Shown: positions 17,533 to 23,462 of the stretch, piece by piece
How positions within the stretch are numbered: position 1 is the first letter of the stretch
Layout of the letters: each line of letters begins with the position of its first letter
Source: Anaerohalosphaeraceae bacterium
GTDB taxonomy: Bacteria; Planctomycetota; Phycisphaerae; Sedimentisphaerales; Anaerohalosphaeraceae
Length of the DNA stretch: 23,462 bases
NCBI GenBank assembly: GCA_030671565.1
Contig: DAOVIC010000004.1
Span: 1-23,462, forward strand
Direction of reading: 5' to 3'
Notes under the pieces: generated by a model
The model's database searches: none
Told to the model about the DNA's origin: nothing
What the model saw: only the letters and a program-made list of their open reading frames with translations
Translations under genes and position numbers: made by a program

Positions 17533-17560
17533 ATTATACAGGAAGATTGTGGACAATCAA
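17533..17560 (-). promoter_or_regulatory. Promoter of the large exported protein gene
   Basis: On minus, TTGATT (17555-17560), a 16-bp spacer and a perfect TATAAT (17533-17538), about 42 nt before the ATG. It lies downstream of the 17642-17684 terminator, making the large gene an independent unit. Confidence 0.65.
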
Positions 17561-17641
17561 GTGTTTTTCTAGTTTTTTTAATAAGAGCAATTTTCATTTA
17601 AAGATTTTAGATAGGTACACAGGCTGAAATGTACGTAAACG

Positions 17642-17684
17642 CAAAAAAGCCGGCGTCCCCCTGGACGACCGGCTTTTTTTTATG
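17642..17684. terminator. Bidirectional intrinsic terminator, second identical copy
   Basis: Identical over 43 nt to 13388-13430, with the preceding bases also nearly alike. On minus the stem is followed by six T. It would end transcription from the promoter at 18066-18094. Confidence 0.85.
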
Positions 17685-18059
17685 ATTGCAAATCCCTCAC
17701 ACTTTGCAATACAGGGAAAGCATTGCAGAATCCTGTTCACCGTCCGCTTTCCCGATGTCCCCGTATTCTCCCCATACGGCAGAGACACGGATACTTTTGC
17801 CCGATAGCATCTTCCTTACAACCGATCTGCAGCTCACACACACACACACTTAAGAGACATTAATTAAGAGCCTGCAAATCGCCTGCTCGGAACAGACCGA
17901 CAGACAAATGCAAATGTAAGTGTAATTTTTGGAAGAAATCTAACCCGCTGAGATGAACGTGAGATTACATCCAGCGCACAAAACCCTTCCGTATGCGTCT
18001 GAAAAAATCCTCACAGCCAATGAGATCATACTCTCCTGCGATCGCTAAGCAATGCAGGT
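17645..18059 (-). ncRNA. Candidate orphan structured RNA, about 415 nt
   Basis: A stretch bounded by a good promoter (18066-18094) and an intrinsic terminator (17642-17684) with no convincing protein. Stem-loops inside: a 9-bp stem with one bulge (17946-17955 with 17968-17976, CGCTG/CAGCG and GATG/CATC), a 6-bp stem CCGTAT/ATACGG (17761-17779), and a 7-bp stem TTGCAAA/TTTGCAA (17686-17709). I looked for hallmarks of RNase P RNA, tmRNA and SRP RNA and found none. The only small frame with a nearby Shine-Dalgarno is 29 codons (18029-17940, MISLAVRIFSDAYGRVL...), AGGAG only 3 nt from the ATG. It could alternatively be a decayed gene. Confidence 0.4.
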
Positions 18060-18065
18060 ATCACT

Positions 18066-18094
18066 CTTATAACCAACTATATATCAAAAGTCAA
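18066..18094 (-). promoter_or_regulatory. Sigma70-type promoter with no gene directly downstream
   Basis: On minus, TTGACT (18089-18094), a 17-bp spacer and TATAAG (18066-18071). Quality is similar to the 12978-13006 promoter. The next recognised gene start downstream is over 570 nt away and lies beyond a terminator and another promoter. Confidence 0.55.
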
Positions 18095-18242
18095 GGAAAA
18101 TCTTAAAAAAAACGGTTTCCATTGTATCTGGGAAATCGCCTTTTTGTTCGAAATCCATTCGGGCAACAACCGTAAAGGTGCTTCCTTTGCTTGAAATATT
18201 ATTGTCTAAGTTAAAGAGCACGGGACATACACTATCAGGATG

Positions 18243-19862
18243 TTATCTCAGCCGATAATGTGCCATTAACTTTTTCAACTCTTGTTTCATATCGCTTATT
18301 ATCTTTGCGTACCTGGGATTGTTGTAGTCGCTGTTCATTTCCAGCGGATCTTTTTGCAGATCGTAAAATTCCCATTCGCCCTTATCGTAAAATTCGATCA
18401 GTTTATAACGTTCGTTTCGGACACCGCGATGGCATGGCACTGCATGTATGCCTTTTTCGTAATAGGTATAGAGAATGCTCTTTCGCCAATCTTTCGGCGT
18501 TTTGCCTTTTAGTAGAGGAACCAGCGATTCCCCTTGTACCTGGGTGGGCGTTTTAACACCAGCCGCTTCGAGGATGGTAGGAGCATAATCGATGTTCTGT
18601 ACCATTTCCTTACAGCGAGTACCTGGCCTTGTAACCTTTGGCCATTTAACGATCAACGGATTTCGCAGTGACTCCTCATACATCCATCGCTTGTCATACC
18701 AGCCGTGCTCACCGTTGTAAAAGCCCTGATCCGAACTGTAGATGACGATGGTGTTTTTTTCAAGACCGTTCTTTTTCAGGTAATCCAGAACCCTGCCGAC
18801 GTTTTCATCCATTGCTTTGATGCACTTTATATAGTCTTTAAGATAGGCCTGGTACTTCCAGCGGGTAAGGTCATCGCCTTTTAAGTTTTTGGCTCGGAAC
18901 TTTTCGTTACGGGGCACGTAATATTCGTCCCATGCTTTCTTTTGCTCCGGGTTCATTCGCTGAAATTCGCCAATCGTAGCCGGATCCTTGGATTTTGTTC
19001 TGGGTACCGCTTTCTCTATCTCCTCTATCGATGTCGTCGCCGCCGGCGGGGTAACTTTCACATCGGTTGCTATGTTGATATGATCGCGGATCGTCATTTC
19101 CTGCTGACTTGCCGATGATGTTCGTCCCTTGTAATCGTCAAAGAGGTTTTCGGGTTCCGGCACATCGATTCCGTCGAGTAAATTGAAGTGCCTTGGGTGA
19201 GGCATCCATGTTCGATGAGGAGCCTTGTGCCAACTGCAAAGGAAAAAGGGTTTGGTCTTATCCCTTTTCTTGTCCAGCCACTCAAGTGTCATATCACCGA
19301 TGACATCCGAGCAATAACCTTGCTTTCGGAGTAATTTCGATGACCCCTTAGAAATGAAATCGGGATTGTAATACTTACCCTGTCCCGGTAAAACATTATA
19401 GTCGTCAAAGCCGGTCGGAAGAGATGACAAATGCCATTTACCCATTACCGCTGTTTGATAATTGACTTTTTGAAGTTCCTTTGCTACGGTCCATTGAGTG
19501 TTGTCGAACCTGTCCATGTTCGTCATGAAGCCGTTAATGTGGCTGTGCTTTCCTGTCAGGATGGAAGCTCGGCTCGGGCCGCAGATCGAATTTCCTACGA
19601 AGCTGTTTTCGAAAAGTACCCCTTCGGCAGCGATCTTGTCAATATTCGGCGTGATGTTATGTTTCTTTATGAATCCCTGCATCCTTGATTTGTAAGCACC
19701 CAAAGTCTGCAATGAATGGTCATCGGAAAAAATAAACAGAATGTTCGGCCTCTTTTGCTGCGGACGCTGCGAAACACCAGAACTCTTTGAAAGTGAGCAT
19801 CCTCCAAAACTCAAGGAGCCAATTGATAACGAGCAGTTTTTCAAAAAATCTCTTCTATTCAC
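18243..19862 (-). CDS. S1-family sulfatase, exported lipoprotein with twin-arginine motif
   Basis: 539 residues. The N-terminus MNRRDFLKNC carries a twin-arginine motif, followed by a lipobox-like SFGGC (Cys22), so it is probably exported by Tat and lipid-anchored. The catalytic core shows metal ligands Asp47/Asp48 (FIFSDDHS), the formylglycine motif CGPSR with Cys94 and Arg98, MGKWHLSS, and the second metal block SSDQGFYNGEHGWYDKRWMY. The C-terminus FYDLQKDPLEMNSDYNNPRY is typical. It needs a formylglycine-generating enzyme, not in this window. GTG start 19862 has AAGGAG 7 nt upstream. It follows the GH95 gene by 110 nt; the substrate is inferred as a sulfated, fucose-containing glycan. Confidence 0.93.
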   Translation of the reverse strand: MNRRDFLKNCSLSIGSLSFGGCSLSKSSGVSQRPQQKRPNILFIFSDDHSLQTLGAYKSRMQGFIKKHNITPNIDKIAAEGVLFENSFVGNSICGPSRASILTGKHSHINGFMTNMDRFDNTQWTVAKELQKVNYQTAVMGKWHLSSLPTGFDDYNVLPGQGKYYNPDFISKGSSKLLRKQGYCSDVIGDMTLEWLDKKRDKTKPFFLCSWHKAPHRTWMPHPRHFNLLDGIDVPEPENLFDDYKGRTSSASQQEMTIRDHINIATDVKVTPPAATTSIEEIEKAVPRTKSKDPATIGEFQRMNPEQKKAWDEYYVPRNEKFRAKNLKGDDLTRWKYQAYLKDYIKCIKAMDENVGRVLDYLKKNGLEKNTIVIYSSDQGFYNGEHGWYDKRWMYEESLRNPLIVKWPKVTRPGTRCKEMVQNIDYAPTILEAAGVKTPTQVQGESLVPLLKGKTPKDWRKSILYTYYEKGIHAVPCHRGVRNERYKLIEFYDKGEWEFYDLQKDPLEMNSDYNNPRYAKIISDMKQELKKLMAHYRLR

Positions 19863-19972
19863 GTCTTTCTCCTTTGCGAAAATTTAAGAGTGCCGGGATT
19901 TAATATCTAACGAACTACTGACAGCACCTTTGCCATCTAAATATCACATAATCTTGTATGTCTCTTTTTCTG

Positions 19973-22291
19973 CTACAGGATATCTTTTCCGGTAAGCTTG
20001 ACTTTTCTTCCTTTTTTAATGTTCAGATACCGGGTTTTTCCTTCATATCTGACAAAGCAGTCTGTTCCTGGCCGGCTGTGTATGGTTGCTGAAACTAACT
20101 CGCCGTCTTTCCAGTTTATGTCTACCTCGAATCCGCCGCGTGCTCGCAGGCCCTTGACAGTGCCATTGGGCAGTGCCGACGGCAGTGCGGGGAGAAGATG
20201 AATCTGTCCGGCGTGACTCTGGAGAAGCATCTCGGCAACACCCGAGGTGGCCCCGAAGTTACCGTCGATCTGGAATGGCGGGTGGGCGTCGAACAGGTTG
20301 GGATATGTATTGCCACGCAGCGCCTCGGCAAGCATTTTAAACGAATGGTCTCCGTCGAACAGTCTGGCCCAGAAGTTGATCTTCCATGCCTTTGACCAGC
20401 CCGTGCCTCCATCGCCTCGATGGGTCAGCGTGACTTTGCAAGCCTCGGCTAAGTCCGGCGTCCGCAGCGGATGTATCTCATTGCCCGGATGCAGTCCCCA
20501 TAGATGCGATACATGGCGGTGGCGATTCCCGGGACTATCTTTGTCCTCCAGCCATTCCTGCAACTGGCCATGCTTGCCGATCTGGTTGGGTGCGATACGC
20601 TTACGCATGTCAATCAACTGATTGCGGAGGTCCTGGTCCACATCCAGAACGCGTGACGCTTCGATTACATTGGCAAATAAGTTCCGTATTATCTGGTGAT
20701 CCATGGTCGGTCCCATCACCAATCCTCCATTCTCAGGAGAATTGGACGGACCGGAGATCAGCCACGCCTTGTCGTTCCTGGGATCCTCTATCAGGAAATC
20801 GACAAAGAATAGCGCTGCGTTTTTCATGATCGGGTATGCCGTATTCTTAAGATAGTCCTTGTCTCGCCCAAACTCATAGTGCCACCACAAATGCTGACAC
20901 ATCCATGCCCCTCCGGTCGGCCAGATGCCATGGTTGGCGTTGTTTATGGGTGCTGCACCTCGCCACAAGTCGAAGTTGTGATGTACCACCCAGCCGCGCG
21001 CATCGTAATGCTCTTTTGCCACATTGGCGCCTGTTACCGAAAGATCCTTTAGCGCGGTGAATAGCGGTTCGTGACATTGAGCCAGGTTTGCGATCTCGGC
21101 CGGCCAGTAGTTCATCTCGGTATTGATGTTGCAGGTGTACTTGCTGCCCCATGGCGGATTCGTCAACTCGTTCCAAAGGCCCTGTAGATTGGCGGGCTGA
21201 CTGCCCGGCCGACTGCATGCTATCATCAGGTAGCGTCCGTATTGGAAAAAGAGTTCGACAAGTTGCGGGTCGCCCTCGTCGAAAGGCTTGAGCCGGTCCG
21301 AAGTCGGCAGCTTCGCCTTGTCGGAAGTACCTACGTCCAGCGAGACCCTGCGAAAGAGGTCGCGATGGTCCCGGGTATGATCGGCCTTTATATTTTTGTA
21401 CGACTTGTTGGCGACTTCCTTTAGCGTTGCAAGATTTTTTTGGGCGGGGTCGCCACTGACATCCTTATAGTTGACAAAGCTCGAATCGCCCGCCAGGATA
21501 AGTGTGACGGTGTCAGCGCCGGTGATCTCTATCGCCCCGTCGCGTGTGAGAATTTTGCCGCCCCGGGCGCGAACCTGCAAGCGTGCTTCAAACCGTGTAA
21601 CACCTCCCCTTACCTTGCCGGTCATCACCAGAAGGCCCGATGGGTCTGTCCTGAACCTTATGTCGTCGTGCGGGCTTGTCAGCGCTGCAACGCAATTGAC
21701 CGCACCGCCTTTGCTTGCCTCAAGCCGTGTAACGATCACGTTGTCAGGATAGGATGCAAACACTTCCCGCCAATACGTTGTTTTGCCTACGTCAAATTCC
21801 ACGGAGGCAACTGCGCTATCGATGTCCAACTGTCGCCGATATTTCATGTGCGTCTTGTCATTGAAGTCCTGAAACGTCAGGATCAGGTCCCCGAACGGCT
21901 GATACGGCCGCTGTCCGTTGCTGCCGTCATCGAGCACACTCATGAATTCGCGATTGGCCAGATCATGAGCTTCCTTTTGCCTGCCTTCAAAGAGGAGTTT
22001 GCGAATGGGCGACAAATATTTGAACGCGCCCTTATGCGCATAGTCGTGCGGCTTACCGATGAACAGTGTATCGCAGTTGAACTGTATGCGTTCTTTTTCC
22101 ACACCGCCGAAGACCATCGCGCCCATCCGTCCGTTTCCGAGCGGAACAGCCTGCTCCCACTTTGCCATGTTTGCCGGTTCATCGTACCAGAGCGACAGAT
22201 CGCCGGCTAAAGCAGGGTCCGTTATCATACGGTTAGCATCATTACAGCCGGCCAGAAGTATTGCACTTAGAATGATCGCATATATTCTCAT
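19973..22291 (-). CDS. GH95 family alpha-L-fucosidase, lipoprotein
   Basis: 772 residues, the usual GH95 length. A lipoprotein signal (MRIYAIILSAILLAGC) is followed by the N-terminal beta domain (LWYDEPANMAKWEQAVPLGN, FNCDTLFIGKP) and the (alpha/alpha)6 barrel. Catalytic residues known from Bifidobacterium AfcA have counterparts: Asn388/Asn390 (CNINTEMNYWPAE), the acid Glu520 (SGPSNSPENGG) and Asp676 (QIDGNFGATSGVAEML). Family members release alpha-1,2-L-fucose, some alpha-L-galactose, by inversion. It lies between two sulfatase genes, 40 nt after the upstream one, so desulfation and defucosylation of the same glycan are likely linked. AAAGGA lies 9 nt before ATG 22291. No frameshift was seen. 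Confidence 0.95.
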   Translation of the reverse strand: MRIYAIILSAILLAGCNDANRMITDPALAGDLSLWYDEPANMAKWEQAVPLGNGRMGAMVFGGVEKERIQFNCDTLFIGKPHDYAHKGAFKYLSPIRKLLFEGRQKEAHDLANREFMSVLDDGSNGQRPYQPFGDLILTFQDFNDKTHMKYRRQLDIDSAVASVEFDVGKTTYWREVFASYPDNVIVTRLEASKGGAVNCVAALTSPHDDIRFRTDPSGLLVMTGKVRGGVTRFEARLQVRARGGKILTRDGAIEITGADTVTLILAGDSSFVNYKDVSGDPAQKNLATLKEVANKSYKNIKADHTRDHRDLFRRVSLDVGTSDKAKLPTSDRLKPFDEGDPQLVELFFQYGRYLMIACSRPGSQPANLQGLWNELTNPPWGSKYTCNINTEMNYWPAEIANLAQCHEPLFTALKDLSVTGANVAKEHYDARGWVVHHNFDLWRGAAPINNANHGIWPTGGAWMCQHLWWHYEFGRDKDYLKNTAYPIMKNAALFFVDFLIEDPRNDKAWLISGPSNSPENGGLVMGPTMDHQIIRNLFANVIEASRVLDVDQDLRNQLIDMRKRIAPNQIGKHGQLQEWLEDKDSPGNRHRHVSHLWGLHPGNEIHPLRTPDLAEACKVTLTHRGDGGTGWSKAWKINFWARLFDGDHSFKMLAEALRGNTYPNLFDAHPPFQIDGNFGATSGVAEMLLQSHAGQIHLLPALPSALPNGTVKGLRARGGFEVDINWKDGELVSATIHSRPGTDCFVRYEGKTRYLNIKKGRKVKLTGKDIL

Positions 22292-22331
22292 TTAGGTTAT
22301 TCCTTTGACGTTATGAAAAGTTGCCGTCAGT

Positions 22332-23462
22332 CTAAACCAGTTTTCTTTTTCTGACCCCTTCATAGTGACTCGAACCGTTCTTTTTTAACCACTCTAAGAG
22401 GTTCGCCCTGAGTTCTTCTGTTTTCTTGACATGGCGACGTCTATTCGGGTTTTTCCCGATAAGGTTGTTCATTTCGTGAGGATCGCTATTAAGATCGTAC
22501 AAAGCGTTGATGACTTTCGAACTTGTCGAATAAGGAATTATCATTTTCCATCCATCTTTGAGGATCATATAGTTCGGTTCGACATCACCCCGATAGTCCC
22601 ACTCGGTGACGACATACTTGCCATGCTCTGAGTCTGTCCCTTCTATTAACCCACGAAGACTTTTTCCGTCCGATTTGTGTTTTTTAATTTTCATGTAATC
22701 CATAATTGTCGCAAACAGATCGACCAGCGAAACATACCCGTCTACCTTTGTATTTCTTTTGATCTGGCGAGGGAATCGCACCAACAATGGTATATGGGCG
22801 GACTCTTCATAAAACACATTTTTTTCGCGCATGCCGTGAGACCCCAGCATTTCACCGTGATCGCTCACAAAGATGACCAGAGTTTTATCGGTTAGCCCAT
22901 GTTTGTCCAATGTATTTAAAATCTCACCCATCCAGTCATCGATTTCCTTAACAAGGCCGTAATAATTCGAGATCATGTACTTGATCTTGTCTTTGTCCCT
23001 GTATTCCTTTAGGCGTCCTCTTCCATTAGCTCCCTGGTAAGGGCTGTTTGCCATGTCATCATCGATACTTACCGGAGGTTTCATATTTTTTGCCGGATAC
23101 ATACTGTAATAGGGCTCTGTTGGTAAGATCGGAGAGTGCGGAAAATGGAACGAACACGTAATGCTAAAGGGTTTATCTTTCAGCCGCTCGATGGCTTCGA
23201 TGGTTTGTTTTGCCTGGAAGGCAGTTAAGGTGTTTTCTTTGTCCATCAGTAATTCGCCATGCTGATCGGGTTGGACAACTTTTTTATTTGCCGCTTTCAG
23301 CTCGGCAAGAGTCTTGCCATGGTATTTATCCATAGGGTCGGTTTTGTACGGCCTTTCGGACATATTATCGTAGAACTGGCCGGCTTTAAGTTTTCTTCTC
23401 GGTTCTTTATCTTTAAGATAATCAATCCACACATGCTTTTGGCCGCCATGATCAAAAACCGA
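22332..23462 (-). CDS. S1-family sulfatase, N-terminus beyond the window
   Basis: 376 codons remain, open through base 23462 on minus (SVFDHGGQKHVWIDYLKD at the edge), so the GTG at 23432 is internal. Visible: SITCSFHFPHSPILPTEPYY, GLVKEIDDWMGEILNTLDKH, the metal block FVSDHGEMLGSHGMREKNVF, YEESAHIPLLVRFP and the C-terminal YDLNSDPHEMNNLIG. The CxPSR formylglycine site and first metal ligands are off the window. It differs clearly from the 18243-19862 sulfatase (SDHGEML against SSDQGFY), so the two probably remove sulfate from different positions. It is the first visible gene of the sulfatase-GH95-sulfatase cluster. Confidence 0.93.
   Translation of the reverse strand, partial: SVFDHGGQKHVWIDYLKDKEPRRKLKAGQFYDNMSERPYKTDPMDKYHGKTLAELKAANKKVVQPDQHGELLMDKENTLTAFQAKQTIEAIERLKDKPFSITCSFHFPHSPILPTEPYYSMYPAKNMKPPVSIDDDMANSPYQGANGRGRLKEYRDKDKIKYMISNYYGLVKEIDDWMGEILNTLDKHGLTDKTLVIFVSDHGEMLGSHGMREKNVFYEESAHIPLLVRFPRQIKRNTKVDGYVSLVDLFATIMDYMKIKKHKSDGKSLRGLIEGTDSEHGKYVVTEWDYRGDVEPNYMILKDGWKMIIPYSTSSKVINALYDLNSDPHEMNNLIGKNPNRRRHVKKTEELRANLLEWLKKNGSSHYEGVRKRKLV

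Larger units (their letters stand above)
17492..18242. other. 751-bp interval without a recognised protein gene
   Basis: It holds the promoter of the large gene (17533-17560), the second copy of the 43-bp terminator, the candidate ncRNA with its promoter, a (CA)n run of 15 nt at 17835-17849, and about 150 bases after the sulfatase stop in which only a weak T-run (minus, about 18106-18113) is seen. Confidence 0.7.

Noticed and set aside
17594..17788. Minus-strand 64-codon frame
   Set aside because: It reads straight through the intrinsic terminator at 17642-17684 and has no ribosome binding site.
17835..17849. (CA)n run as a functional microsatellite
   Set aside because: Only 15 nt and not in a gene or promoter; most likely incidental.
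17645..18059. tmRNA, RNase P RNA or SRP RNA
   Set aside because: No tRNA-like ends or tag frame, no RNase P core motifs, and no SRP GGAAG/GCAG loop arrangement was found.
20247..22210. Long plus-strand frames over the GH95 gene (for example 21440-22210)
   Set aside because: Antisense shadows of a gene with intact catalytic motifs.

Overview
The window reads as a chromosomal segment of a Planctomycetota bacterium, most likely class Phycisphaerae (Sedimentisphaerales-like). This rests on inference from gene content: a C-terminal dockerin-like double EF-hand on a secreted LamG protein, paired sulfatases with a GH95 fucosidase, an ECF sigma/anti-sigma pair, and hairpin-rich intergenic repeats. 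Nearly all genes lie on the minus strand. Only the metallophosphoesterase and a small Cys/Lys-rich secreted protein are on plus.

Left part (1-9310), mostly housekeeping: carB (C-terminus off the window), then a minus-strand run of ECF sigma factor (TTG start), membrane anti-sigma factor and a cysteine hydrolase. A small lipoprotein gene precedes the sigma gene. Next come pgsA-ribBA, transcribed together, and a plus-strand metallophosphoesterase.

Middle (9311-11760), an accessory island: a visibly AT-rich two-gene cassette (a PIN-domain nuclease and a roughly 210-residue protein of unknown function, with stop and start overlapping). It sits between two repeat-rich intergenic zones carrying related GC-rich motifs in opposite orientation. 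A fragment that looks like the C-terminus of a lost gene lies just upstream of the cassette, and a 17-codon reading frame follows it directly. No transposase is visible.

Right part (11761-23462): eda plus a small membrane protein with its own terminator; a divergent Cys/Lys 16-residue-repeat secreted protein with a good sigma70-type promoter; a 1352-residue exported mosaic protein (LamG, BACON-like, phosphohistidine swivel, ATP-grasp of the PPDK/dikinase type, dockerin-like end); a 751-bp gene-free interval; and a sulfatase - GH95 fucosidase - sulfatase cluster for a sulfated fucose-containing glycan.

The most interesting signals are: (1) an apparent orphan transcription unit at about 18094-17642 on the minus strand, with a consensus-like promoter, several stem-loops and an intrinsic terminator but no convincing protein, i.e. 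a candidate structured ncRNA of about 415 nt; (2) the exported dikinase-like protein, whose domain order resembles plant glucan water dikinase and whose ATP-grasp region is split by a lamin-tail domain in circularly permuted order; (3) a REP-like family of paired hairpins whose stems differ but keep pairing; (4) the AT-rich PIN cassette as a possible defence or toxin module.
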